A stretch of DNA of 64,000 nt from Bigelowiella natans CCMP2755. Taxonomy: Eukaryota; Cercozoa; Chlorarachniophyceae. Below, piece after piece: positions 39,962 through 52,496 of the stretch; the stretch's first letter is position 1, and each line of letters begins with the position of its first letter. The translations under genes were made by a program, and so were the position numbers. Location: NCBI GenBank assembly GCA_000320545.1, contig ADNK01000855.1, positions 10,001 to 74,000 on the forward strand. The letters run 5' to 3'. Under the pieces are notes generated by a model that worked only from the letters and a program-made list of their open reading frames with translations, was not told the DNA's origin and searched no databases.

Positions 39962-40900
39962 AGGAAGCAAGAAGCACAATGAATAAGGAGAGAAGCCATG
40001 TGAACAAGAACACAATACAAGAACAAAACAAAGCGGAATCTCATCATTGTTTTCCTAGGAGAGATTTTATTGCATGCCAGCACAACTTTCAACCGTGAAT
40101 AGCTTATGGGACAAGTTTACGTTTAGACTGCCTCTCTCTTATTTAATAGTAAGCTAATATCGATCATGACGGCATTTCTTGCATGTGCAATATACCAACA
40201 AGCAGGCACGATATGCCATAGACACAGGGCCATGTGGCGGTGTCGCATGTACGATGCAGCTTCATCTCCATTATCTCGTTTGCTTGCCCGTCTAACACAC
40301 TACTCATCCACAAGCAAATAATGTTATGTGCTACCTATCATAGTTCATAGTAGCATTGCTTGGGACCCACATGTATGACATTAGACAGCATAGCAGCCGA
40401 AAGAATAGCCTACGCATGCACACATGTTACGCGCGGACTGCACATATACGCATTGTACTGTCGTCTCAGACTACACGCTCCAGTTGCGTAAGTTATTTAT
40501 CGCATTGCTCTGTTCCATGCGTACTTCGCTTTTATTTCTCTGTTCTGCGAAGTATCCTGCTCTGCTTGTGCAATTATCTTATGCTGATGTTTTAAATTGC
40601 ATGATCGTTTTCCAGCATACACCAGTCAGGCCTCATTATTGGGAGAGAGCGAGCTGTAGCGAATTTCAGTTAGAGTCATTCAATATCAGCATGTTTGTAA
40701 GGGCTGTGCGTCTCGAATGTCCCCTCTTCGAAACAAGCACTGTATGACAGACATCATAATGCTGATTGTAGTGGTACTACATTATAGCTACATTAGGATG
40801 ACCATTGAAAAGACTTAATCACTTCATTACATCTGTCTCACATTAATGTACGCATTTATGCATTTTTAATATATTCTGCCCAGTAATGGTAACATTATTG
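39962..40900. other. 3'-to-3' intergenic spacer
   Basis: Lies between the UIM-C2 stop and the next convergent gene; TGCATG and ATGCAT words, few CTAG runs, no exon. Confidence 0.55.
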
Positions 40901-42720
40901 TCATCGGTTATCGGTCGAACTATCTTGAAATTTCGGTATTTGTGGTAGCGAAGAGAAGAGGTCGCTTTTGCTGCTTAGGTTGTTGCGGTCTTGCGATTTC
41001 TTCTCAACGGGCTCAATGGGCTCGCAGAAGATACTTTGGCTGTTACACTTCCTGCTCTCGATAAGTTCCCATCTAATGAAAAAGGACAAAACAGACAATG
41101 ATGAAGGACAAATGAAGGACAAGAGTTATTAAGACGGTTCACGCACATTCGTATGTAGCTTTGATGAATTTTTGAAGTACTATAATTTGTATGATATTTG
41201 ATTCATCTGTGTGCGTGATCTGGAAGAGAAGGGGAGAACAGAAGAAAGGATGCGCACGAAATAATTTAGTACATAATCTGCGAAAGTGGAAGGTGGGTGC
41301 TGCAGCAGCAATAGCGAGTCAGGGAGAATGCTACACTTGCCTTTTTGGAAATTTTTTCTTATCCTTCTTCATACAGTCAACACCCTCTTTTGACAGCATG
41401 TGCTGGATGATGACCTGAAGGAAAATAACGAGCAGTAATGTGAACAAAAATCCCGATGGATATAATGATAATGATGTTGTTTGGTCTCAGGATTAGAAGA
41501 GTATTGGTTCCATTCTATAAAATGTTGGCCTAGTATTTATCAAATACCTCGCAGAGCTTTAGTTTTGTGGATGCTGTCATATCGAGCCCACAATGTGCAC
41601 AATTTCCGATGATAGCTTTCTACGTACATGAAAGAAGAGGATAGATGAGAGATGAAGCAGGAGAAGAAAATGATAAGAATGGTGCTAATCTACAATGATC
41701 ATAAATGATCTTGTGTGGTTGCGTTCCAGTGTGGCAAAGCTAATGACAAACCCTGTTACAACCCATTTTATTGATTATTACCTTCTCAGTGTTCGAGGGA
41801 CAACTGCCAACCTCCTGTAGTGCGGCAAAGAGAGAATATAGGCGTTTTCTCGCTTACGTATTGATGTGCATTACTTAATTTTTCCTTTCGTTCATTCACA
41901 TGTATTCTCAATGAAAAGTAAAAGAAAGAGGTAGGAATAGCGAATATTTCACACATGTGTGGAAAATCCAGCTTTTAACACTTGTTTTGACATCCTTTCG
42001 CAGGTCATCAGGGTTTAATTTTGGCTTTTACAGGCTCACGAATATCTTCACTACTTTAAGTACCCATCCTTCACATCGATCCTCTATAGCGACGTCTTTC
42101 AGCGCACTAGTGATGTGCAGGCCGCATCCTAACTCAATGATAAGGCGGTCCACAGATAATATAAATATAAAACATCATCTTGATGGATTGATTAAGTGGA
42201 TTTTGGTCGCGTTTGATTCCCATATTATTTATTCGTGTTCAATATTCATCTCGCCATTATCCTGAAACTAAGACAGAAATGGATATCGGACGTAGACGTC
42301 GAAAGTGGTAGGCGCAAGATACAGTTGATGGCACCTGCCCATGTTATTTTCCCACACCTAAGTTGTTATAGATGGCCATGTCTTCAAGAACGTTAATTAC
42401 TTTATTGATAATGTTATCGTTGGACAACGTCAGAGAACAGGGAAAATAATTAGGAATTTTGAACCGACCACAAGCACTTGTCTTTCCAACACATTTCCTC
42501 CTCGCCTCCACAGAGAGCTTTCCCAGCCAAGGCAACCAAGCCTGACGCCCAACATTACAGAATTGCGTATCAACCCTTACCTTCTTCCAATGCTTCATAA
42601 CCCCCCCCATTGGCTCATCGTTTCATATAGCCTCTCACAGGTAGTTGCTGCTGTTACCTTTTCAAATGAGAGTTGAGGAGGAGGGAAGTACTGTTCACCG
42701 CAACGTGGATGTGGATGTCC
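40901..42720 (-). CDS. Unrecognised Cys-containing protein, exon model incomplete
   Basis: Clear coding pieces lie on the complement: a last exon 40901-41072 (LIESRKCNSQSIFCEPIEP, stop), one starting at 41414 (VIIQHMLSKEGVDCMKK), one near 41548-41619 (AIIGNCAHCGLDMTASTKLK), one near 41782-41817 (EVGSCPSNTEK), one near 42000-42130 (RLIIELGCGLHITSALKD, then CEGWVLKVVKIF) and one near 42651-42716 (DIHIHVAVNSTSLLLNS). The Cys spacing CAHC and nearby Cys could bind zinc or form disulfides. Splice sites are visible at several ends, but phase does not close between the last two exons and no start codon is convincing. I recognise no family. An open frame at 42344-42610 may be intronic. Confidence 0.45.
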
Positions 42721-42891
42721 TGTTACCACTGCTGTTCCGGGGACTGTCTAGCCGTTTCGAAATTATTTTCTCTATTTTGCTTGTCGCAGTATGTAAAACG
42801 ACCACATTTTACCCATGAAACTTCGTCTCAGTGGCTGCTGTGACTCGGAGTCAGATCTACTTGTGGTGGATTTGTCCAAGCCTCAAGCCTG

Positions 42892-42899
42892 TCTCTCCC
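42892..42899. repeat. Target-site duplication, left copy
   Basis: TCTCTCCC immediately before the left inverted repeat; identical to 43862-43869. Confidence 0.85.
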
Positions 42900-42944
42900 C
42901 AAGGGGGGTTCACTCCCACGGGTTTTGGTCCGTGTCATGCTCGG
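42900..42944 (+). repeat. Left terminal inverted repeat of hAT-like element
   Basis: Starts CAAGGGGGG and ends CATGCTCGG; 45 of 45 bases match the reverse complement of 43817-43861. Confidence 0.92.
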
Positions 42945-43816
42945 CGGTTTTGCCCCGGCGTCAGCCGGGAAAATTTTTCGATTTCACCCAAAAAAATGCA
43001 AATTTTGTTCAAATTCCTCAATGTTTTCTTCAAAAACCATCCACAAAGTGTCCAGTGAAATTGCCCAAGATGCACATTGGCGGAACTCTTGGCATCGTGT
43101 CACTGGGATGTCTCAGATGTGCCCAACCCACTTCCCTGGCGCATGCAGATTTGATCAATGCTTTGTTCATCATTCATTGTTCATCATTCCCGCCCTTTCC
43201 ATCGATCTAGCGATGTGTGCACCAGCGTGTGTGACTGATCACGTGCGCAGCGTCGATCATCCAGTCGTGCGCGACGTCGCGACGTGTCTAGCTTCAATTT
43301 GATGATGAAGTGACAAGTGTGCATCAGAGTGGGAAGCTGTGAGTGCTTGCGTGCGCGCGCGCTGGGCACGCACAAAGTGTGCCAGTGTGCGCCATCGCGC
43401 CCACACGTCTTGCTCGTGCGTCCAATCCCAAGCAGCTCTGGAGCTGCGCGTCGCGCATCACATCCAGCTTCATTGATTGCCGCATCGGCACCGTGCAGGC
43501 CGCTAGGAGCCACACATCGAAAACTCACCAAAGTCAAAACCACCAAAAAAAAGCACTTTTTTGGCGCAGAAACGTTCAATTTTGCGAATTTTGGAGTGGA
43601 ACTTCTGGAGGTGACGGAGTTGCTCTTGACACGGCCTCTGAGCATGTTTTTTTGAGCCAACGCGCAAAGGGGACCCTTTCCGCGGCACCCAAAGTTTTTG
43701 CCCTCGATTTTTTTCCTTGAAAATCCACTTTTTTGCACCCCTTTCTGGACAATTCTGGACCTTCTCACACGTCCAGAAGTCTTCTGTGGTGCTTCGGAAG
43801 AAGTTTGGATTGGATT

Positions 43817-43861
43817 CCGAGCATGACACGGACCAAAACCCGTGGGAGTGAACCCCCCTTG
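43817..43861 (-). repeat. Right terminal inverted repeat of hAT-like element
   Basis: Starts CCGAGCATG and ends CCCCCCTTG; exact inverse of the left repeat. Confidence 0.92.
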
Positions 43862-43869
43862 TCTCTCCC
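43862..43869. repeat. Target-site duplication, right copy
   Basis: TCTCTCCC directly after the right inverted repeat. Confidence 0.85.
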
Positions 43870-44767
43870 GGGCGTTCAGGAGCAGATGTGAGATGGGGGT
43901 CACAATGTGGAAGGGGAGTTTACGAGGAGAGCGGGCGATGGATGAGGCCGATGAAGATGTGTGCGATGATGCACTCACAAGCGCATCTCAAATTTGCTGC
44001 TGGCTTGTGAAGATGAAGCATGCCCCGGCCCCATGTCTACTAGGTCTAGCCATGTGTGCAGCACGACGCAACTTTCCCCCCACGAAAAAATTTGTGCAAA
44101 CTTAGATCCTGCGCCATTTCCTCGCATCGCAGAAATGACAATGCAAGCTGTTTGTGACCTGCGATCCCCAACATGCATTGTCTTTGGAACAATGCATTGG
44201 CCCCCTCATCGCATGTCGCATGCTCGCGGAGCCACAGGCGACGGTGGTGCGGTCGCCATGATCACTAGACGCTAGCAACAAAATGCATTGCATTGTGATT
44301 GTTACTGCAATAAATGATTCATTGCATAGCATGCGCTAGGGATGCACTTGTACGATGCCTTGCATGAGCTGTTGTGCGGCTGGCAAACATCCGCTTGGCG
44401 AACGTTACGTTAACGTGCCGCATGTTCCATGTGCTCATCGCTCTACTCTGCGCTTATTATTTCAATCAATGCGCGACGTAGCTTGCTAACTGATACGTGT
44501 ACAACATGTAATATGGCTGCCGGTAACATCATTAAAAAAGAATTGAAGATCTTGGAGAATCCGTTCCTTTCAAAAGTGGGAAACCTTCAAATTCGTTCAA
44601 TACCATCTCTTCAAGAAAATTCTCTTTAGAGTTAGGAGATTAGAAGTTCTCTTTGTGAAGGATGAACCTGAAGATATATACAATATATCACAGAGGAACA
44701 TTCGACTCGAAACAAGATGACTAGTTTGAGGAGGAAACAAAGGGAAGGGCAAGGGAATTGATGACGC
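43870..44767. other. Intergenic spacer downstream of NADPH oxidase gene
   Basis: Contains GCATGC, TGCATTG and CTAG words (44000-44420) and no supported exon. It lies at the oxidase 3' end. Confidence 0.55.
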
Positions 44768-45156
44768 CTACTTGGTTCCTTTTGCTTCCTGACTACTGTG
44801 CTTGGCGCACATCTTTTTCAAATCAGCAGCAATGTATGGATTCCCGCAGAACATCACTCCGACCTGTGGCGGCGGATTATATCAGATAAGACGAGGTGAA
44901 ATTCATAGTTACCCTTTCGTGTGTGTGTGTGTGTGTGTCATCTGTTCTTTCATAATTTGATACGTTCTCATTCCGATACATCTTTAACATCTCCTCGAAA
45001 CGTATGTCCCAATTGGGCCGGCCATGATGAACATGTATGTCGCCCAATGTCTTCGACTCCTTGCTGGGGAACAGCAGCGCCTGAAGTGCAACGACTGAAC
45101 ACTCAGCAAAAATATGAAAATACTCGTACACATTTTACACACACACACACACACGT

Positions 45157-45235
<79 letters not shown>

Positions 45236-46088
45236 TTATTATGTATATTTCAAATGCTTGTGTACATGCTTGTAATCCCCATCACGAGCGAGTCATCATT
45301 CACCTTGTAGAGGTCTGCTTTGGAGAAGTTTGCCCGTTCCATATCTACTTGCGACTCAGGTGCTGGAATTCTGCCGTAAGCAAAAAAAATAATAACGATA
45401 GAGAGTATTATGAAGGAAGAACAAAAACGACTATTGAAGGAAGGATCAATGTGAGAAGGGCTTTAAAGGGTGATACTGACTGACCCCCAAAATGTGTCAT
45501 CTTTTTCTTCCTCAGTAAGCGACTTGTACGCCTTCTCCTCTGTCAGGTCCTTTGGCACCTGTTAAGGCAATTTTAGTTTGCATTGAATATCGTCGACGTA
45601 TGTTAACATCCACATACACACACACTCACACACACGCGCGCGCGCACACACACGCACACGCACAGAGACTTACCGACGTCACGTATATGTGGAAGTTGAA
45701 GCTTTTCCCTCTCATTGCTTCCTTCGATTTCACCTATGCGAAATGTAGCGAAGTTATCATCAGTACGATCAGTCTTCTCCGTTCTTGGCCTCTTCGTAAT
45801 ACACTACCTTCATGTTGATGACACAGTCCTGCACTTCCTTGAGTCGCGATACGAACCAGCGGTACGCCTCTACGTCCCGATGTGAGACGACCCACGCAAA
45901 GTTAGCGTGCGAAGGATAGCTTTTGCCTACGGTGAACTTCCATCTGCAGAGGAAAGAAAAATCTTTATTTTAGACGTTTATCTTTTACATATTCCCAATA
46001 TCTCCGATTGAGTGTACGAAGCGCATATTTTTTTTGTATCACAAAAATACTTAATGTCCCAAATACAACAAATGCAACAAATCACTAT

Positions 46089-46145
<57 letters not shown>

Positions 46146-46444
46146 GGGGTGGGGGGGGGGGGGGGGAAGGGAAAAGGGGGGAAAGCAACACAACTCTCTT
46201 CTCCATTTATTATGTTAGGCCTGGTTGTGGACCTACCTGTGGAACACAACACTCTGCACGCATGCGGCCACTGGCGTCAGTCCAATTCCTGCACCCGCAA
46301 CCTGAGGAAAAGCACAAAGCGAAAAAGAGGAGGGAAGCGGAAGGGAGGTAGAGAATGTAAGTGTGAGAATAGGCAACTGAGAAGGCAGAAAAGAAAGAAA
46401 AAGAGAAACCAACAAAGGCGAAGGTAGGGCACTCCAACAATACA

Positions 46445-46484
<40 letters not shown>

Positions 46485-48997
46485 CATGTTGAGTACCAAG
46501 ACGTGTTCATATTCGGTCATGTGCTGAGTGGGTGCAGAATGAGGCCCGTCCACCAAAAATAGCTGCTTGCCATCCGGTCCTTGTGTACGTCCTTTATGTA
46601 CATTTGCGAAGAAAAGGAGGAATACAAGGTCAATGAAAGTACGATGACAGAGGCGCTACACAGATAACATAATATCCTCAGCGAGAGGGGTAGCTGTGTA
46701 TTTCAGCCGATGTCAGCATTAGTACCTGGACTAATTTGACCGTCACTTCCTCTTGATGTCAACGAAAAGGATTTCACGCCAGGGGGGGCAATGGAGAGGC
46801 AGTAATCAGCCACAGACTACAGAGAAGAGGAGGAACGGGAAGGGGGGCATGGGAAGAATAAGATATGAATATGCACGCGCACACTGTGTCGCATACGCAT
46901 TTCACCCTTGGCCCCGTGTACTCATGGAGAACACAACGGATATCTCCGCAGCCTCCATGTACTGGTCTCTTTCACGTTTTATATAACTATTTCTTAGTCC
47001 ACTTTTTCTCGCTCCCTCACGCTACAGGTGGCTGCATGCATCAGCGCAATATCGCCCAATCAAAACTATTCTTGCTTCCGTTCATACCTGAGTCCAGCTT
47101 CCCTCTCCCTGCGTTTGAATATGAACCTAGAAATTCAATCATGGAGGGGAGGGGGCCAGAGAGAAGAAAGCGAAGGAACAACACCTCAGATTTTACATGG
47201 ACAAGATGCAATGCAGCTTCTGTGGTCTCGTTGCCGACGTTTCTCTCCCAAACGAAGTTCTATCTATGTGAGGATCGACTGATTGGAAATCCTGCTTCAT
47301 TGCTTCTCCCACTGTTACTGCTACAACTAGTAGTAATGGTGATAGCACTACTACCCCCGACACCACGACCACTGCACTGAACCTCTCCCATTCACGTACG
47401 CACACATAAAAAAATACAGGAGCTCTTTTAGCCGAATCGATTGCTATGCTACTCGCTGACCGTCCACGTCGGCTTGTGCGGCGGCGAGGATATGGTGAAG
47501 GGGTGCCACTCGTACTTTTTCACAGAAGGACAGCAAAGGAACACGTATTGTCCTTCCCGGTAGCCTGGCAATGGACGATTTTACAACAAGGCAGCGAGGG
47601 CATTGAATAAGGAGCAGAGATGATGACAGCTCTTAGATATGCACAGAGGTGATTATGAACGCGGCGTGACATCTTCATTGGACTCCTAGAGGTGTACATT
47701 CTGCTTCCATCGATATCGCTCTTTCTTCCCTTAAACTGTTTAACCTTTTCCTCCCACCCTCATTTCCTCTTCCGACCGCATACATCCATTCAAGTTGACG
47801 GGGGGGGAGAAGAGAAAGAGGACAAGAAAATAAGGCATTGGTGAGGAACGCACCAGCGGCTCCAAATGCGCTGTCCTTGTCGAATTCAAAGGAGATGAGC
47901 CGTGGCTTCATTGCCATCATTGACATCACACGGACTTCATTCTGAGACCTACGAAACCACAGAGGGGTGCGTATAGCTCAGTTACTTGATATGGTACAAC
48001 ACGTAATCTAGTGCCCCCACGTATGTGTACGTTCATGTGTGTGTGTGTGTGTGTGTGTGTGTGGAGGTGTATCGCTGCGGTGTTAGTGCGCTCTTGCAAC
48101 AAGGTTCGAAGAACCTCAGAATCCTATAAATGCGCTCCATTATGTACATAGATCCCGGTAGTAACAAGTACTTCCAAAAGTTAGGGTTCCAACCTGGGTA
48201 AACAATTATTAAATTGCTACTATCCAATCTGGATGAACAACTATTAAAATGCTACTTACTATCCATCCACCTCCTCTCCCTCCCCCCACACACGCACATA
48301 CACATACACACATATGAATAACCGAAGATAAGATAAAATATCATGTATCATGTAGAGGTTCTTTTGGAACAATTTACGAGAGTGCCGGTGTATTTGCAGG
48401 CTGCATCTAGCATCCAGAAAACGAGCCATTTTTATTTGAAAGCTCACAGTGCATTGGCGAAGAGAAATGGATACCTCCTTTTCCGTGTAGAAGACAAATG
48501 GCGAAATAGGCTATGAAGAGATGGTGGCTGTACCTAATGAGTTCAAGGGAGGGGCGGCTGAGTGAGCAACGTTAAAGGGGTTGTTGACAAGGAGGGGGGG
48601 GGGGAGAGAGGGATAGGGCAATAGTTTGGAAAGGCAGGAAGGACCAGAACACTTCGAAGTTGCTGCGTTTCACCATGTCAGAGCCCCCAGAGTAGATAAA
48701 GACCTGTCACCCCGCGCAGTAGTAACGGTAGCAGGGGAAACAACATCTTTCATAATTTCGATCCAAAATTATGGAAATGTCACAACAGAAACACACGTGT
48801 CATGCAGGACTAGTTGGCTATGCTTTTTAGTAATGCCGCAAGAGATCGAAATCATCGATGGTGAAAAGCAACCATGATGATTAACAGCATCATTCCAGAG
48901 ACGAATGGCCAGTGCCCGAACCTGCAACATACCAAAGTGATTCGCAGCACGAAAAACTACAATAGCGCCGCTACGCCTATGAGCACACTCGATTCAA

Positions 48998-49029
<32 letters not shown>

Positions 49030-49036
49030 CCTAAAC

Positions 49037-49077
<41 letters not shown>

Positions 49078-49539
49078 TTACTATTATATGGGTGTGTGCG
49101 TGTGTATGTTTGTACTTGTCAACTGTTTGTTCTGGCTTCGCTGAGTAGTTGATAAAGTGCATAAGCGTGTGGCCGATAACAGCGAAAAACGACAGCCTGA
49201 AAATGGGGAAACGCAGACAAGAGCAAAATCAATATAGAACACACACAGAACACACACTGCAAACAAATGAAGATAAAATACATATTCATCATGTCAGTGG
49301 AAAGATAATGCCATAGTATAGTTTTCGATACATATGACCATACTTTGCCAGTTGCTTGTGCAGCATGTGGTTCTTGTCGATAGGAATAAAACTGAAGATC
49401 GTGCCTTATCGATTCGCCAGCAAGGTCACAGGTAAAAAACAGAATGCATGCAGAACATCAACACAATGAAAACTACATCCGCACACGCATCATATGAACA
49501 AGTTTTACATTTGGAGTATGTACGCGTCTATCATGCGTT

Positions 49540-49573
<34 letters not shown>

Positions 49574-49743
49574 CGCGCATGTGAGAACGTGAGAACACTT
49601 GCTTACGGAGGGGATTTGGCGAGACAGCTTTGGTCCAGTGTTGCAAGATTGTACAAATAGCGGAGTAATGTGCGGCATACCTAATGTGTGTGGTAAAGCA
49701 CCTCCCAATCACAAACTATTTCTCAGATACAAAAGGACGAACA

Positions 49744-49779
<36 letters not shown>

Positions 49780-50797
49780 TATTTGTGTGTACTATTGTGC
49801 ATAGCACTTGTGTAACTTGTTTCAACATTTGGTAGATGGTTGGGAAGTGTCGACGAGGTTTCAACATGATGACTGCTGCCTCTCAGTGTCGGGCTGCCAC
49901 AAGGTCATAGCCTTGTTGACTTCAAATCGGTCAGTGCTATTTCCTCCCTCAATTCTCAAATCTTCCTCTATGTGTGGAGAGAGTACCGGCAGCAGGATCA
50001 AGGAGCTGTTTATGTCTATCATGCACCTATGTGCATACATAACCTCAACGACGTGAACGGGAGAAGAACAGCATGTGGAAGACAATCACTCAAAATGGCG
50101 GAACGGATCAGAGCGAAGGCGCAGTCGATTTTCTTCGTCAATAATGACAAAAGGACATGATCGCTCGATTGTTGCTGCGTATGAGTTCAACCCGAATCCT
50201 TTGGCATAGGGTGCCCATCCGCTCAGCTTCTTGTCATCGTCCATCTCATCCACAGCCTGAAAATATCGTTTGCATCATTTTGTGCGTGCGTGCGTGCGCG
50301 TGTGTGAGTGTGTGTCTGTGTGTGTTCATATAGCACAGGCTGCAAATTCCATGCAGACCTTGGTCCAGATGACAACAGTGACAATGAAAGCGATGAGATT
50401 TGCAAGGAGGTAAACGCAGAAAAAGACGAAGACGCGCCCTTTTGCCACTTGTTTCTTGAAGTAAATTTTCCACTGCTCAACGAATGAAGGTGGATCTGAT
50501 ATTTCGCGAAAAAGTATGATCAGACTACAGGCTCCGCCACACACATATACAAGGAGAGAGAGAAAGAGAGAGAGAGGAGAGGAGAACACACACACACACA
50601 CACACAAATACACACACAGTAACTAAGTGAGCGGAAACACTATCCTCTTCTAACCCCCTTCCCCTTTCGCTCCTTATACTGATCGTCGTATTGATTGATT
50701 GAATGATTAATGCACCTCCTTTCCTTGCCCTGGGCTTCTTGAATTTCTCCCCGAGATAGAAGCTGCACACATTGCATGCACATATACTTAAGATTAT

Positions 50798-50839
<42 letters not shown>

Positions 50840-51179
50840 ATGTGTGCGCGCGCGCGCGTGTGTGTGTGGGTGCGTGTAGGTGCATAGTTAAGTGTATATT
50901 AAGGAGAAGCACTTCTAAACATAATTCATCATCACCCCAGAGCGTCGAAGAATCCAGCGAAAAGGAGCGAAAATGCAACTGTGATCGTAGCGAAAGAAGG
51001 GAGGAAGAAGATCCCGCTGGCAAACTGAATAGCGAAAGCAATGCAGATGTAGCGACCAGGATTAAAGCTTAGATATTGACAAATCAGGTCAGGTCATATT
51101 CGTGTGAAGACAGAAAGGAAGCCAAATGTTCGCGGCCACGCCCTTATGTGAGTGAATTTGCAAGGGGAATGGCCATTCA

Positions 51180-51232
<53 letters not shown>

Positions 51233-51772
51233 GGAAGTAGCTCGAACCCATATAGCGCCCCGCGCCGGGAAGGACTCCAGGAGCGGTGCACCTGACACAC
51301 GCAGTATGCATCCGTAAGCCTGCTGACATCCCAAAACCTTCCTTCTTCCCAACAAATTAAGCATGCCCACCTTTCCTCGAGGTTTCGACGTAGTATAGAC
51401 CCGGGCCATAAAGGAATGCGAAAACCTAAAACGGAGAGACTTGCTGTAACAAATGTAGATATATACAACTATCATGCCCTTTTAGGCGCTACGCATTCAT
51501 ACATGCGACATCCGCGATTTCGTATAAATGTGCGAGGCACAGATATTAGCTCGCTTATTATTGTATTTTGGGAAATCAATGGAGGATCGAGTGACGTCAG
51601 TTCTAAAAATAAAGCTCAAACAAGCCGCTAAAATGTTTACGTTGTTTTATAATCCTACCCCAGCTGTGATTTCATTTTCAGGGCTGATAAGTCCTCTTCC
51701 CTCTCCCCCGTACACCATGGCTGATGTTGGTTGTTCATGAATTGGCAAGTATATATTGGAGTGAGAGTGTGC

Positions 51773-51814
<42 letters not shown>

Positions 51815-52272
51815 TGATGTGTCATTTTAGATGATGTATTTGTGAAATATTGTAAATGTGACTACCTGACAATCCCAGAACAACGAGGAATATTGATATG
51901 TAGTATGTAATCTGCGCAAAGATGGGGGGATGTGGGGGAAAGATTGTTGCATCAGGAATAAGGAACTTTTTGTTTAGATTTAATTAAAATTTGATAATTA
52001 AAAAATTGATATTAATGTCAAAAAAATGTTAAAATGTGTTTTTGTAATATCATAGTTTTTATCAAGTTTTTCCAAACTTGAAAAAAAATTGGACATTTCT
52101 CCTCGTTAGATAGATTAGTATATTTATGACAGAATGATGATTATCTTTTCCTTTCATTCCCCTCTTCTCCTCCTCTCACCATAACGTGTGCCCACATGCG
52201 GAACGAGGTTTGCTCCTTCTTCTTCTTCTGAGTAGCCTCAGGCTTGAATTCTCTTCTTTCAGACTTCGGCAT
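44768..52272 (-). CDS. NADPH oxidase (NOX/ferric-reductase superfamily)
   Basis: About 28 exons on the complement. Phase-checked ones include 49987-50026, 49607-49680, 49344-49391, 49116-49196, 48873-48921, 48645-48703, 48475-48533, 47854-47948, 47461-47564, 46237-46301, 45808-45943, 45674-45733, 45485-45558, 45304-45370, 44964-45080 and 44768-44863. The membrane part has [60 protein letters not shown] (haem His pair), [20 protein letters not shown] and [22 protein letters not shown] binding is at GQYVFL ... [15 protein letters not shown] binding at [11 protein letters not shown], then HHGRPNWD and VMFCGNPYI. It moves electrons from NADPH across the membrane to oxygen or ferric iron. The hydrophobic N-terminal extension (51867, 50936-51067) is unusual. 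Junctions near 51866/51425, 48378 and 46497-46600 are unresolved. The start MPKSERREF at 52272 is one option. Confidence 0.85.
45138..45233. repeat. Compound (CA)n(AT)n microsatellite in oxidase intron
   Basis: Short CA run followed by about 37 AT units, the longest AT tract in the window. Confidence 0.9.
46088..46142. repeat. Compound (CA)n(GA)n microsatellite in oxidase intron
   Basis: CA units followed directly by about eighteen GA units, then a G-rich stretch. Confidence 0.9.
46445..46483. repeat. (AT)n microsatellite in oxidase intron
   Basis: About nineteen AT units a few bases past the donor at 46496 on the complement. Confidence 0.9.
51180..51231. repeat. (GTCGTT)n hexanucleotide repeat
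   Basis: About eight or nine tandem GTCGTT units, in an intron between N-terminal exons of the oxidase. Confidence 0.9.
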
Positions 52273-52496
52273 CGACAGCTTCACGTCCTTCAACTTCGTT
52301 TCATCGCTCGGTGCTATAGTACGACACGACGATACCAGGATGGACGTAAAAAAGTGGATTTACATCATAGGGGTGGGGGGGGGGAGAGGGTCTTTCGAGA
52401 CGACAACATAAATGATTGATTTCCATTGTGCCTATGTATATATTATACGTGCGTGCGTGTTTGCGTGGTTATATGTGTGTTGTATGACCGCCTCCC

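Larger units (their letters stand above)
42900..43861. mobile_element. Non-autonomous hAT-like DNA transposon
   Basis: A 962-bp element bounded by perfect 45-bp terminal inverted repeats (42900-42944 and 43817-43861) and flanked by an identical 8-bp duplication TCTCTCCC. The termini read CAAGG...CCTTG, matching the hAT rule (Y-A-R-N-G), and 8-bp duplications are diagnostic of hAT insertion. The interior has no transposase: the open frames are short or cross the termini, and none shows a BED finger or hAT dimerisation motif. It is therefore a MITE-like or deletion derivative moved in trans. The perfect repeats and duplication suggest a young insertion. It lies between two minus-strand genes. 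The centre (about 43140-43500) resembles the surrounding intergenic sequence in its GATC/GCGC-rich texture. Confidence 0.88.

Noticed and set aside
43184-43978. 264-codon complement frame inside the hAT-like element
   Set aside because: It runs across the right terminus and duplication into flanking DNA, is low in transposase features and shares only the repeated end with the opposite-strand frame.
46865-47380. 171-codon plus-strand frame opposite the oxidase
   Set aside because: It lies in an intron of the minus-strand gene, has no motif and no upstream acceptor or downstream donor support.
49607-50160. Alternative second-helix exon ([14 protein letters not shown] near 50056-50098) for the oxidase
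   Set aside because: It also keeps phase with 50192, but the segment 49987-50026 (INSSLILLP) leading into CRTLLRYLY fits the NOX pattern and phase better.
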